The notes under the pieces were generated by a model. The model saw only the letters and a program-made list of their open reading frames with translations, was not told where the DNA came from and made no database searches. This document shows, piece after piece, positions 20,964 to 33,044 of a stretch of DNA of 64,000 nt (position 1 is the first letter of the stretch; each line of letters begins with the position of its first letter). This DNA is from Prunus persica (taxonomy: Eukaryota > Streptophyta > Magnoliopsida > Rosales > Rosaceae), in assembly GCF_000346465.2 (NCBI RefSeq), contig NC_034009.1:3883654-3947653 (forward strand). The letters run 5' to 3'. Both the position numbers and the translations under genes were made by a program.

Positions 20964-23900
20964 ATGAAGATTGTTGCTTGGAATGTACGAGGTGCGGGTA
21001 AAAATAGTTGTGCAAGCACTATCAAGGATTTAAAAAAAGCTTTTAACATTGATATTCTTGCTGTCTTGGAGCCTAGAATAAGTGGGCCTAGGGCCCTTAC
21101 TGTTGCTCAAAACTTGGGTTTCTCTCACTATCACATTGTTGATGCTACTGGTTTTTTTGGGGGTGTTTGGTTACTGTGGAATGGTAACTCTGTGTCTCTC
21201 CATGTTGTTGCCCATTCCAGTCAATCTATTACTGCTTTAGTGACTTTGGGGAATCAATGGTGGCTCCTCACTGTGGTGTATGCTAATCCCTGCTCGCGAA
21301 TTAGAGAATCCTTGTGGAAATACTTTGATGGCCTTGCTTGTGCCTCCCACTTGCCATGGCTGGTCCTAGGTGATTTTAATGACATTGCTAGTGCGGGTGA
21401 AAAATGTGGAGGCAACCTGGACCTGGGTGGCAGAAGCTTTGTTGAATGGATTGATCGTAATCAACTTGTGGACTTGGGTTTCTTTGGTGCTAAATTTACG
21501 TGGTGCAATAAGAGAAATGCTGAGGGTATTATTTGGAAAAGGCTTGATAGGGGTCTGTGCAACATAAATTGGCGGCTTTTATTCCCAGAGGCTCATCTAT
21601 CTTATCTTCCTAGAGTGAACTCTGACCACTGCCTTGTTCTGGTCTCTCTTGATTCCAACCATTATCCTGCCAGAGGTTGTACTCCTTTTAGGTTCCAAGC
21701 AATGTGGATGTCTCACCCCGATTTTCCTAAGTTTATTCATGCTAATTGGAGTATTGGAGATGGACATGCTAGTCAAAAATCTGCTCGCCTCAAGTCCTCT
21801 CTTATTTCTTGGAACCGCCAAGTGTTTGGTTGCTTATTCCAGAAAAAAAGAAGGCTCCTGACTCGGCTTGCCAGTATCCAAAGGAAGCTGTGTTGGGGGC
21901 ACAATCCCTACCTTTGTGACCTTGAAAATGAATTAACCAAGAACTACAATATGCTTCTTGAGCAAGAAGCTCTTCTGGTTGCAGAAATCAAGAAATACAT
22001 GGCTTAAAGAAGGTGACAAAAATTCTCGGTTTTTCCATCTGTCTACAATTATCAGGAGAAGGAGAAATAAATTGGAAGGTCTCAATAATGATATTGGGGA
22101 CTGGATTACTGACAAAACGGGCATGAAGCAGATTATTGTTGACTACTTTCAGGGTCTTTTCTGCACTGCTGAGTCAGTTGGTGACTATTCCCTACTCCCT
22201 CAATTATTTCCTCATCTTGAGGAGGTTGATCTTGTGGGGTTGAGCTGTGGTGTGTCTAATGAAGAGATCAAAGAGAGCCTTTTCAGCATTGGTGGTTTAA
22301 AGACTCCTGGTCCTAATGGTTTCCCTGCTATTTTTTATCAGAAGTTTTGGGAGGTTTGTGCTAATGATATCATTTCATTTACCAAAGAGTGCTTTCAAAC
22401 TGCCACCCTTCCTGAGCACATCAATGAGACTTTTATTGCCTTGGTTCCTAAAGTGGAGAGACATGTCTCTATGACTCAAGTTAGGCCTATTAGCCTCTAT
22501 AACACGCTCTATAAAGTGGTCGCTAAAATCCTTGTAGCTAGGCTGCGTCCTTATATGGCCAAGCTTGTTAGCCCGAACCAAGTAAGTTTCATCCCAGGAA
22601 GGCAGATTACAGATAATATTGTTGTTGCTCAAGAGGTGCTTCATAAATTCAAAACTGCTAAAGGAAAAAAAGGTTTTATTGCTTGGAAAATTGATTTATC
22701 TAAAGCTTATGATCGGCTGCATTGGCATTTTGTTCGGGAGGTCATGTGGGAGGTGGGAATTAGGGGGCGAATCCTGGAATTATTGATGCATTGTATTTTT
22801 ACTGTTCAATACAAGGCCATACTCAATGGTGAGTTAACTGCAACTTTCTCTCCTCATTGTGGTATAAGGCAAGGTGACCCTCTCTCCCCCTACATATTTG
22901 TTCTTTGTATGGAAAAACTTTCTCACCTCATCCAGCAAAAAATCCATGATGGGATCTGGAAACCGATTCAAATTTGTCAAGGAGGACCAAACATTTCCCA
23001 CCTCTTTTTTGCAGATGACCTTATCCTTTTTGGGGAAGCGTCCATTCGTCAAGCTCATCTAATGAAGCTTTGTTTGGATGAATTTTGTCATCTCTCTGGC
23101 CAAAAAGTTAGCTTTGATAAGTCTAGGATCTGTGTCTCCTCAAATATTTGCTCTAACTTGGCAAACTCTATTGCTACCATAAGTGGATCCCCTCACAGCT
23201 CAAACCTTAGGAAGTACCTTGGTGTTCCTCTTATCCACACTAGAGTTGACAAAACAACTTATCAAGAGGTCATTGCTAAAGTTCAGAAAAGGTTAGCTTC
23301 TTGGAAACACCACACCCTATCTATGGCTGGTAGGATCACCCTTCTTCATTCTGTGACTGCTGCTATTCCTCTGTATACCATGCAAACTGTCAACCTGCCT
23401 ATTTCTGTCTGTGATAGGCTTGATTAGTTGAATAGAAACTTTCTTTGGGGGCACACTGCTGATAAAGCTACAATTCATTTAGTGAACTGGGAAACCTCCT
23501 GCAAACCCAAGGTTGCTGGTGGCTTGGGCATTAAGAAAATGGCTTGGATGAACCAAGCTATTTTGGCTAAATCTAGTGGAGACTCCTTCAACAAGAGCAA
23601 GGGCTATGGGCTGAGGTCTTTAAAGCAAAATATTTAAAACAGAATGACATCTTAACTGCTAAGGCTTCTGTGTTCCCTTGTTGTTCAAGTGCTTGGAGGG
23701 GAGTCTTATATGGGACCTCAACTCTTTCTAAAGGCATCAAGTGGAGAGTGGGTTCTGGGGATAACGTGAGGTTTTGGACAGATAACTGGCTTAGTTGTGG
23801 CCCTCTCCAACAACATGCTCTCATTGATCTGACTGAAGATATGCTTTAGTTGAATGTAAGTGACTTTTTAGAAAATGGAAACTAGGATCTAAATTGCTTA

Positions 23901-24723
23901 AGGGAATGTCTCCCTGATAATATTATCCAGATTATTATAAGCATCCATGCTGGTTTCCCTGGCATTTGACTTTGATGATTGGATTCTGTTGAATTTAAAG
24001 AGTAAAAGGAAGGTAAATCATAGTCTGCCTTGGCACCTAATTTTTACTTTATCTCTTTGGTTTATTTGGAAATGGAGATGCAGAGGTGTGTTTGACCAAA
24101 ACTTTACTATGCCTGTTGAACCAAGGCAAATTATCTTCCAATATGCTATAGAGTGGTACTCGTCCAACAAACCATGTACTGGAACTTCTAATCAAACTTT
24201 GACGCAGCTATCCTGGAATAGGCCCAGTCTTGGAGGCTGTAAGATTAATTCTGATGGTAGTCGGAATAATACTGCTGATCAGATTGGCGCTGCAGGTGTG
24301 TTGAGAGATGCAACTGGTGCTTGGCTTAAGGGCTATTCTGTGAAGTTGGGTACTGGCTCTGTCCTCGAGGCTGAACTGTGGGGTATTTTTTGGGGGCTCT
24401 CCCTAGCTTGGGATTATGGGTTTCGAACTGTGGAAGTGGAAAGTGATTCCAAGGTGGCAGTGGATCTTCTTAATTCTCTCACTATTTCTACCCACCCCTT
24501 GTTCAGTATCATCAATTGCTGGAAAGTAAAAATGAGTGCTAATTGGAATTGCTGAGTTAGACACATCCTTCGTGAACAAAACTGTGCAGCTGATGCTTTG
24601 GCTGCTATTAGTTTTTATTTTAATCCAGGTCTGCATATCTTTAAGGAGATGCCAGCTTGCATTACTGACATCCTGGCTGCTGATTCGAGGGGAGACTCCA
24701 GGCCTCGTCTTCTCTGCTTCTAG
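20964..24723 (+). pseudogene. LINE ORF2: endonuclease - reverse transcriptase - RNase H, broken
   Basis: It starts at ATG 20964 with MKIVAWNVRGAGKN. The apurinic-like endonuclease domain shows VLGDFND and SDHCLVLVSL. A one-base insertion near 21975 shifts the frame into the reverse transcriptase part (KEGDKNSRFFH, SFIPGRQITDNIVVAQEVLH, KIDLSKAYDRLHW, FADDLILFG). An in-frame TAG at 23425-23427 stops it before LNRNFLWGH. A frameshift near 23580, further TAG codons near 23848 and 23884, and a deletion near 23940 destroy the zf-RVT part. RNase H follows (CKINSDGSRNN, EAELWGIFWGLSLAW) with a TGA at 24553-24555. The protein nicked DNA and copied RNA into the genome; this copy is dead. Confidence 0.9.
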
Positions 24724-24810
24724 TTGGCTGGCTTGTTCTCTTGGGCTTTAGGCCCCTCTGTTACCAAAAAAAAAAAAAAAAACAAACCAAAATGTTTAAA
24801 ATGTCTTCAT

Positions 24811-25356
24811 TGTTGTAAAAGTTTGAAGGTGGAGCCCACAGAGGAAGTTTCCTTGCATCTTCCAGGAACTTTCCCTTCCCTGTATTTATCAATTCAGGAA
24901 GTTTCCTTGCATCTTCCAGGAACTTTCCTTGCATCTTCCAGGAACTTTCCTTCCCTGTATTTATCAATTCAGGAAGTTTCCTTGCATCTTCCAGGAACCT
25001 TCCCTTCCCTGTATTTTGCCTAAACATTAGCCTATAAATAGGCATACCAATTGTAAAGGGGAGAGTGACCAACGGAGAAAAGAAAGAAAGGGGAGAAGAG
25101 AAAAAGAAGAGAGAAGAAGAAGAGAAAAGAAGAGAAAAAGAAGAAAGAAAAGAGAGAAGAAGAAAGAGAGAGAAAATTCAGTGAGCCTCACATATTGTAA
25201 ACTCTAAAGTTGTAGCCCTATTATTTTATATAGTGAAAAAGTTACTGCTGCTGCTCTCCGAGGACGTAGGCATAGCCGAACCTCGTTAAATGCTGTGTCT
25301 CATCTACTTTACGTGCAGCTCAATATTCATACATATTCCAAGTTATTTTTATAACA
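24811..25356 (+). mobile_element. Solo LTR with TTCAT target duplication
   Basis: The 546-bp sequence begins TGTTGTAAAAG and ends TTTTTATAACA, and is flanked by TTCAT at 24806-24810 and 25357-25361. It contains CCTATAAATAGG (about 25031-25042) as a TATA box and a purine-rich GAGAAGA tract at 25060-25175. A U5-like GAGGACGTAGGCATAGCCGA stretch lies near 25259. No internal region remains, so this is the product of LTR-LTR recombination. The ends and 5-bp duplication fit Copia or a related LTR family. Confidence 0.93.
24842..25019 (+). repeat. Tandem repeat inside the solo LTR U3
   Basis: Three copies of a unit of about 54 bp start with AGGAAGTTTCCTTGCATCTT and end with CCCTGTATTTATCAATTC. The middle copy carries an extra internal TTGCATCTTCCAGGAACTTT. 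They lie just upstream of the TATA box. Confidence 0.9.
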
Positions 25357-25675
25357 TTCATTTTGATGATATTAAATTATGTGCTCACCTGACCTTATAG
25401 CTTTTCATGAGTAGTTAATTAATCACCTTTGTCGGTCTTATCTCTGAACATTTCTAATTACTATCAATAATGTTTTTTTTGTTTTGGGTATTGACATTCA
25501 ACAACCCAATTGGTAATGGGACAAGTTCAGAATTGTTTAAACTACTATACAAGGCTTCCTATTTTCAATGTGAACAAAATTACACCAAAAGTGAGATTTT
25601 ATGAATAATAGATTTCCGATGTAAATACGTGTTATTTATGAGTTTAGTGTTTGTTGACTTTTATTATGGGAAAAA
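25357..25675. other. AT-rich spacer between the solo LTR and the split MITE
   Basis: No gene or clear repeat is seen beyond the TTCAT duplication at its left edge. Confidence 0.5.
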
Positions 25676-25799
25676 GCTTGGCTCCTTAATTTGAGGAGGA
25701 GCTCGTCCTTATAACTAATGTGATTTTGACACTTGTTAATTTGTTAATTTTATTTTTCATTTTTTGTTGAAATTTTCTCAATGTTGCTTGAATTTGACA
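25676..25799. mobile_element. Left half of an inverted-repeat MITE split by CACTA element 2
   Basis: It starts GCTTGGCTCCTTAA, and the first 60 bp or so are the inverted complement of 39652-39713 (shared words GAGGAGGAGCTC and TTTTGACACTTGT). Joined, the two halves make an element of about 186 bp. The right 3 bases, ACA at 25797-25799, are the CACTA duplication. Confidence 0.8.
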
Positions 25800-25827
25800 C
25801 ACTACTACAAAAAAGCAAAAAGACGAC
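25800..25827 (+). repeat. CACTA element 2 left terminal inverted repeat
   Basis: CACTACTACAAAAAAGCAAA and the following eight bases pair with 39621-39648, with mismatches only at positions 15-17 and the last base. Confidence 0.95.
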
Positions 25828-27409
25828 GGTAAATCACCGTCGTGTATTCGATTTTTCAATGGTCGTGGAATCCACCGTCATCTTTTCCCTCATATACCAC
25901 GACGCTAAATCCCCGTCGTTGTTAAAATATACAACGTCATCAACAAATACAAAACGACGTCTTTGTACTGCAAAAAGATCTAAAAAAGCAGTCGAGGATG
26001 AGAATAGACGACCAACTCTCTAAAAAAACCGTCGTTAAAAAGGAAAAATATGACACATATTAAGAGAACAAGGCCGCAAGATAGACATACAACGACGGAA
26101 ATAAAAAAACGACGCCGTTAAATATCATTTTCACGACAATAAAAAATTTGACGTCTTTAAATACATTAGAAGACGACGTTATTGATACCTACTACGTCGC
26201 ATATATAAAAACAGCCGTCGTAAAATTAATTTTCCACTTCGATTTTTCGATAAAAGATGACGTGGAAATAGTTGTCAGTGTCATTATTTACGACGTATGT
26301 ATTTATTGAGTAAACGTTGAAAAACGAAACAACGTCGGTTACAAATATATGAGAGTCGTATTACAAAATTTATACGTCATATTTTCAGAAACAAACAACG
26401 ACGATAAATATTAAACGTTGTTAAATAAAACAACGTCGGAAAACAATAAAAACAGACGTGTTTAGTCTGCTAAAGTTCTAGAAAATAGTCGAGGATGAGA
26501 ATAGACGACCAACTCAAACAAATCACCGTCGTTAAAAAGGAAAAATATGACACATGTTAAAAGAACAAGGCCGCAAGATATACATACAAAGACGACAACT
26601 AAAATTTTACGCCGTTAAATATAATTTACACGACAAGAAAAAATATGACGCCTTTAAATACATGAGAAGACGACGTTATTGAAATATACTACGTCTCTTA
26701 TTTACAAACAACCGTCGTGAAATAAATTTTCCACTTCGATTTTTCTAAAAAAGATGACGTGGAAATAGTTGTCAGTGTCATTATTTACGACGTATGTATT
26801 TATACAGTTGACGTTGAAATGCGAAACAACGTCGGTGGCATTTATATAGTCGACGTTGTATTTATATCTATCATCATTACTCACGACGCACTTAATAATA
26901 TAGACGACGTTGAACTTCTAAACAACGTCGGTTCCAAATAAATGAGAGCCGTATTACAGAACATATAGACGGCGTTGATTATGATGAGAGCCTATTACAA
27001 ATAACGTCGTTTAATTGTTATTAGACGGCGGTTATAATGAATTTCCGTCGGAATTCATTTCGTTCCTCTTCGTTTATAAAAGAACTTGCGACGTGGAAAA
27101 TGTATGATGACGTCGTATTTTTTAACGTTCAGATTATATATCTCGTTTTTAGACGTCGGTATTATGGGATTGGAGTCGTGTTATTTTGAATTACATGGCG
27201 GTTCTTAATCCTTCCCCGACGTGATATCCTGAATAATTGCTTCACAATTGCGTCGTGGTTCTTCATTGTTACGTTGCTTTAAGACGTCGGTAAATATGCT
27301 GAATAACTGGTTCACAATAACGTCGTGTTTTATTTGAACGTAGAAAGTGAAGAAATCACATTACAATATATTACAAAATTAATGTCATACACTGCCAATT
27401 ACATAAGCA
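25828..27409. repeat. CACTA element 2 left subterminal motif array
   Basis: This is a gene-free array of CGACG/CGTCG motifs in both orientations, the likely binding sites of the element's own DNA-binding protein. A block beginning GTCGAGGATGAGAATAGACG (about 25992) recurs at about 26488, so roughly 500 bp is tandemly duplicated with divergence. The array runs up to about 27320, just past the transposase stop. Confidence 0.85.
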
Positions 27410-30400
27410 TCATTCAATCCATATATCTTCACACCCATCTCGAATATTTTGACCGCCTAACTCACCCACCAGTTCATCAAATGTGTCAACATTTGGCATC
27501 CCTCTAGTAAATGGCTCACACTCAATTATCACATCACCTAAGACTTCATCACCAATAACATCATTATATTCTCTATTAGGCATTGATAACACTACCGACC
27601 AACCACGATGCATCGGGTCGTCAACAAAAAATATTTGTTTGACTTGAGAAGCCAAAACAAATTGGTCATTCCTATGTCTAATTTTACTCAAATCTACAAG
27701 GGTAAATCCAAGTTCGTCGACTACAAGACCAGAACTATCTATCCAATCACACCTAAAGACTGGGATTGTAAACTTTTGGTAGTCAAGGTCCCAAATTTCT
27801 TGAATGACACCATAGAAACCCATATTTGAGAGAATTGGGTTTTTATCCTTGGCACTAGCAACTTGCATGGTATGTGCAAGTAAATAAACTCCACTATTTT
27901 GAGTTGTCCGCACATCATCTTGTGCCTTGATATTGAATTTAATACCTTTAATAAGATAGCTCCTATATAATAGCACTGACATGTTTGGACCAGCTGCTAG
28001 CCACCTTAAATTTTCTGATACGCCATGATTGTCTTCCTCAAGTTCACTTTGAACCTGCAAATTAATCAAATCTTAATTCAATCTAACATAGAAATAAGAA
28101 GAAAATTAAAAGAGAAATATGTTATTCAACAACATATACCTTGAAGCGTAGTCATTGAATGAAAGTGCTATTGTGCTTATCCTGCAGCCACTTTGTTCTC
28201 TTTCTAAATTTTGGATAAGCAGTCTTGATGTGGATCATATGTTGCCTACATGACACGAAAAATTCAAGCATTACGGTCCCAAATATATAAGATAAACATA
28301 AGAAATAACTTAAAGAATAAAGCTCATACGTACTCGATATAAGGTAGGACTTCCTCTGTATTCTCCAAGACATATAGATGTGCTTGATTCAACAGGTCCT
28401 GATCAACTACGCTCACTGTGCAACCTGATAATGGCTTTGAAACTCCCATCTTTTGGCTTGAAGGCACTCCAACTGTACTAACATCAGATAAATGCTGAGT
28501 ACAAAACTCTACCGATTCTTCAGCTATATACCGCTCAGCAATGCAACCTTCGGGACGAGTACGATTCTGAACATACCCCTTCAGCACTTTCATATATCTT
28601 TCAAACGGATACATCCACCTAAAATATACTGGCCCACATAGACGAACTTCTCTGACAAGATGTACTACTAAATGAACCATGATATCAAAGAATGAAGGGG
28701 GAAAGTACTTCTCAAGCAAACACAGAGTAACTACTACATCTTCTTCCAACTTATCTAGCTTGGAAACATCAACAGTCTTTGCACATATAGCATTGAAGAA
28801 GAAGCACAAACGAGTTATTGCATACCTTGCAGGCTTCTCCAAAACAGAACGAATTGCCACAGGGAGCAATTGTTGCATTAAGGTATGACAATCATGTGAT
28901 TTAAGGCCAAGAAGTCTTGAATCTTGTACAGATACAAGATTTTTAATATTTGAAGAATAACCTTCAGGGACCTTCATACCATAGAAAGAATTGCAAACCT
29001 CTCTCTTCTCTGCTCTTGACAAATTCCAAGGCCCAGGAGGCAAACGAGTACGTCTTTCTCCATACTCGGGTTGCAAATCAGTTTTGACCCCCATGTTCAA
29101 TAAATCTAATCGAGCAGCAATCCCATCTTTATTTTTTCCAGGGATCTCCAGCAATGTACCAATGATACTATCGCAAACATTCTTCTCAATGTGCATAACA
29201 TCTAGGGCATGCCTTACAGGAAGGTATTTTCAATACTCGAGATCAAAGAATATTGATTTCTTCTTCCAACAAACTCTGTCACCATTTTCAACCATATGCA
29301 GCACTTCTTCTCCGGTTAATGGCTCGGGAGGTATGCCATATTCAGGTTTCCCATTAAAAGCTGCACGTTGCCTCCTATATGGATGATTGATTGGTAACCA
29401 TTTTCTATGCCCAATGTAACAAATTTTGTGGCCATTTTTCAACCTGTGACTAGGTGTATCATCGCCGCATATTGGACAAGCTTTATATCCTTTAACAACA
29501 CAACCAGATAAGTTTCCATAGGCGGGGAAATCATTAATTTTCCACATTAATGCAGCTCTGAGTGTAAAGTATTCTCCATTATGTGCATCATACACTCCTC
29601 TAATCCCAACCCACAAGAATTTTAAATCATCAATCAAAGGCTCCAAGTAGACGTCTATATCATTTCCGGGTTGTTTAGGACCGGAAATCAATAAGGTTAA
29701 CATCATGAACTTTCGTTTCATGCACAGCCATGGAGGGAGATTATATGTAACTAAGATAACCGGCCAACAACTATATCTGCTACTTAGAGAACTGTGGGGA
29801 TTGAATCCATCAGATGAAAGAGCCAATCTCAAGTTTCTCGGCTCATTACCAAACTCAGGCCATTTATCATCAAGAAGTTTCCAAGACGGGGAATCCGCCG
29901 GATGAGACATCTGACCGTCAATTGATTTTCTAGCAGCATGCCACCAAGTCAAACTCTTAGCTGTCTCATGTGATTGAAACATCCTTTTAAACCTTGGAAT
30001 TGGGGGAAAATACCACACCACCTTCGCTGGCACACCCTCTTTCAAGATTGAATCTTTGCCTTCCTTCCACCTTGAGATACCACAAGTAGGACAATTAGTT
30101 GAATCCTCATACTCCTTCCTATACAAGATGCAATCATTGGGGCATGCGTGCATTTTCTCATAACTCAGCCCCAATGCACACAAAGTCTTTTTAGCCTCAT
30201 ACATGGAGGTTGGTATTGTATTTCCTTCTGGAAGCAAATCGCCTTGAAGTATCAATAATTCTGTAAAACAGACATCACTCATCCCATGTTTTGCCTTCAA
30301 ATTATACAACTTCACTAATGCCGATAACTTCGTGTACTTTCTACAACTAGGGTACACTGGTTGATCTCCATCCCCAATCACATTGGCAAACTCATACGGA

Positions 30401-30747
30401 TCCGAACCAAAATCACCAAAATCATTATCATCCATATCAATTTCTTCAGACACAAAACTGTACCTACTATGGCCATCATCTTCTTCAACATTTCTACTAG
30501 CATTAGTAGTTGCTTCCCAAGGTTCTCCGTGAAATGTCCAATTCTTATAGCTTTGGTCAATTCCATTAAAGTATAAGTGATCCCTTATAATTCCAACCCC
30601 AAAAAACTTCAAATTAACACATTTAACACATGGACAACGGATATGTGTTGTAGTTAGAAGATTTTCTACAGCAAAGTTCAAAAATGCTTCCACCCCAAAT
30701 TCATATGCCTTCGATCTTCTATCCGAGTGCATCCATGACTTATCCAT
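27410..30747 (-). pseudogene. CACTA transposase (TNP2-like; Transposase_21/DUF4218/DUF4216), two nonsense codons
   Basis: Three exons join in frame: 30747-28334, 28245-28140, 28054-27410, 1054 codons before the stop. I use the ATG at 30745-30747 (MDKSWMHSDRRS). Order: transposase-associated domain; TNP2 core (CPTCGISRWKEGK, VVWYFPPIPRFKRMF, RYSCWPVILVTYNLPPWLCM, CPICGDDTPSHRL, GHRKWLPINHPYRR); DUF4218 (HLVREVRLCGPVYFRWMYPF, RYMKVLKGYV) ; exon 3 DUF4216 (QNSGVYLLAHTMQVASAKDK). The donor of intron 1 is GTACGT and its acceptor TAG, restoring an EQHMIHIK junction. TGA codons replace Trp at 29230-29232 and 28152-28154. The enzyme would cut the element ends in the nucleus; read-through or a helper copy would be needed. 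Confidence 0.92.
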
Positions 30748-33044
30748 CTCCGACACTATAACCTATTATCTATAATAAAGTGAAAATACAGGCAATGACC
30801 ATCACTATAGCAGATTATACAATGATCTAATCGCAAGTAATACACAACAGAGACGACGGGTTTTAAACAAAAACAGACGTATTTGGCATATATAGACGAC
30901 GGATTTTCAACAGACGTCGTCTATTATAAGTAATACAAACGACGGTTTATGAAAAAACCGTCGTGTATAAGTAATACAACGACGGTAGTTTAAAAACACC
31001 GTCGTGTAATCGTCGTCGTAAGCTTTAAAATTCGTCGTGTCTCAGTTTATTTTCAAGAACACAAAACCCATTAAGAACACAACATATATATGAAACCAAG
31101 CAAGAAACCAACATATACATGAAACCAAGCATGAAAACAATAAATCCATTCCCAATTCAACATAACATAGGGTGATTAAAAGATACGACAAAATTAAATC
31201 CATTCCCAATTCAACATAACAGATAATGTAATCCATGAACCCATTAAACAGAAAATCCATGAACCCATACCTATAAGCACATTATTAACAGATCGCAAAG
31301 CATACACATAAAACCCTTTAACAAAACAACCTAATATAACTCGAATCGTTACTAGAATCATCACTCGAATCCCCATCTTCATTATCAGTTTCTTCCTTCG
31401 TAGGTACTATTTGCTCCCCATCATTTTCTCCATAGCGGAAAATGACAAGATCAAATAAAGGTGTACTTTTTGCTAACAGATCGCAAAGCATGATCTGTGT
31501 CTTTTTGTGTTGATTTCCAGCAAAAGTACACCTTTATTTGATCTTGTCATGAACCCATTAAACAGAAAATCCATCAACCCATACCTATAAGCACATTATT
31601 AACAGATCGCAAAGCATACACATAAAACCCTTTAACAAAACAACCTAATATCATTCAATGAATTTACAAGGGGAAGATAGGGTTTGTACTTACAGGTTGG
31701 ACGAGCTCACAGATTCGACGGAGCCTGGAGAGTGCAACTTTTAATTAGAGCAGAAGTGAGAGAGCGAAATGTTATGTCGCGCGAAATCTGAAAATTTTAG
31801 GTTTCAGGGTTCGAAGTATAAGAATAAGAGCCAAATCTAAAAAAATTTAGGTCGCGCGAAAATTTTTAGAGTTCGCGCGTTTTAAAACGTAGAAAGAAAA
31901 ACCAAGGCGAAAGTTCTACACGTACCGACGTAAATTTAATATTCCACGACGGAAACTTCATTTTTCGGATTAAGAACGTAAGGCCGTTCATTTTGAAGCT
32001 TCATTTTTCGGATTAATTTTAAATTTATTTTGAATTTTTTATATAACGACGACTGAAAAACCACGTCGGTGTTAAGAAATTAAAGACGTTGTAAATTATA
32101 TAAACCGACTTACATATTAAAATGACGTCGTTTAAAGAGTAAACCATGTCGTATGTTTTTCTGTACGACGTAAAATATGTATTCCACGACGCAACCACCG
32201 TCGTTAAAAATTAATACCCTAAACCCATAAAACTAAATTATACAATTTAAAAAATTAAGTTTATAAAAGGTTTTATGGTTTTAAAGCCTAACATATACCA
32301 TAGACTACCCAAAAATTATACTTTAAAAATAAACCCCAATAAATAACAACCCTAATCTCTAAACCCTAGACTCTAAACCCTAAACCATAAAACTAGAAGT
32401 GATTTTATGACTCATCAAAACAATTTTGTTTTGGATGGTCATTTTAAATTTTTGTTATTCAAAATGAATTTTTTCAAGGTTTATGTGGAAGAAAATATAT
32501 CAATGACTTCATAGGAGTTGACTTTTCAATTTTCTGATTTATTTTAAATTTATTTTGAATATTTTGATATAAAAATAATAAAATATTCTTACCACAACAA
32601 CAAACCACGTCGGTGTTAATAAATTGTAGACGTTGTAAATTGTAATAGACTACTAAGTCGTTAAAATGACGTCGTTAAAATGAGAAACCGTGGCGGCTAT
32701 TTACCTATACGACGTAAAATATATATATCAACGACTTAACCGCTGTCGTAACATAAACGTCGTCGATGATACCCTGAACCCTTAAGAAATTGAAGATGTT
32801 GTATACCATAAACGACTCAATTGTTCAAAGAACGTCGTCTAACTATATTTTTACGTCGTATTTGTTTAAAACACGAAACAACAAAATACGACGGTTTTTG
32901 ACTTTATTAGGTCGTTGGAAAAGTATTACACGTCGGTTAAGCAATTTGTATGTTTGTTTTTTTTTTGTAATGTAAAAACCTCAACAAATTTTTACATTAC
33001 ATATTATAGAGAAAATTTGTACATTATACATAAATATCAAGTGT
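30748..33044. other. CACTA element 2 spacer upstream of the transposase
   Basis: This corresponds to 648-2800 of element 1. It has motif arrays at about 30850-31040 and 31920-32940, a shortened foldback at 31445-31549, and degenerate CCCTAAA-like words near 32345-32395. A local insertion at about 31335-31425 is not in element 1. No gene is supported. Confidence 0.78.

Larger units (their letters stand above)
19060..24782 (+). mobile_element. L1-type LINE (non-LTR retrotransposon), degenerate
   Basis: Similarity to the GST intron stops near 19060 and the element closes with an A-run at 24765-24782. Between them lie ORF1 (DUF4283 plus zinc knuckle), then ORF2 (endonuclease, reverse transcriptase, zf-RVT remnant, RNase H), the classic plant L1 order. 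Several stops and frameshifts break both. I found no convincing target duplication, probably because the 3' flank has been rearranged. Confidence 0.92.
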
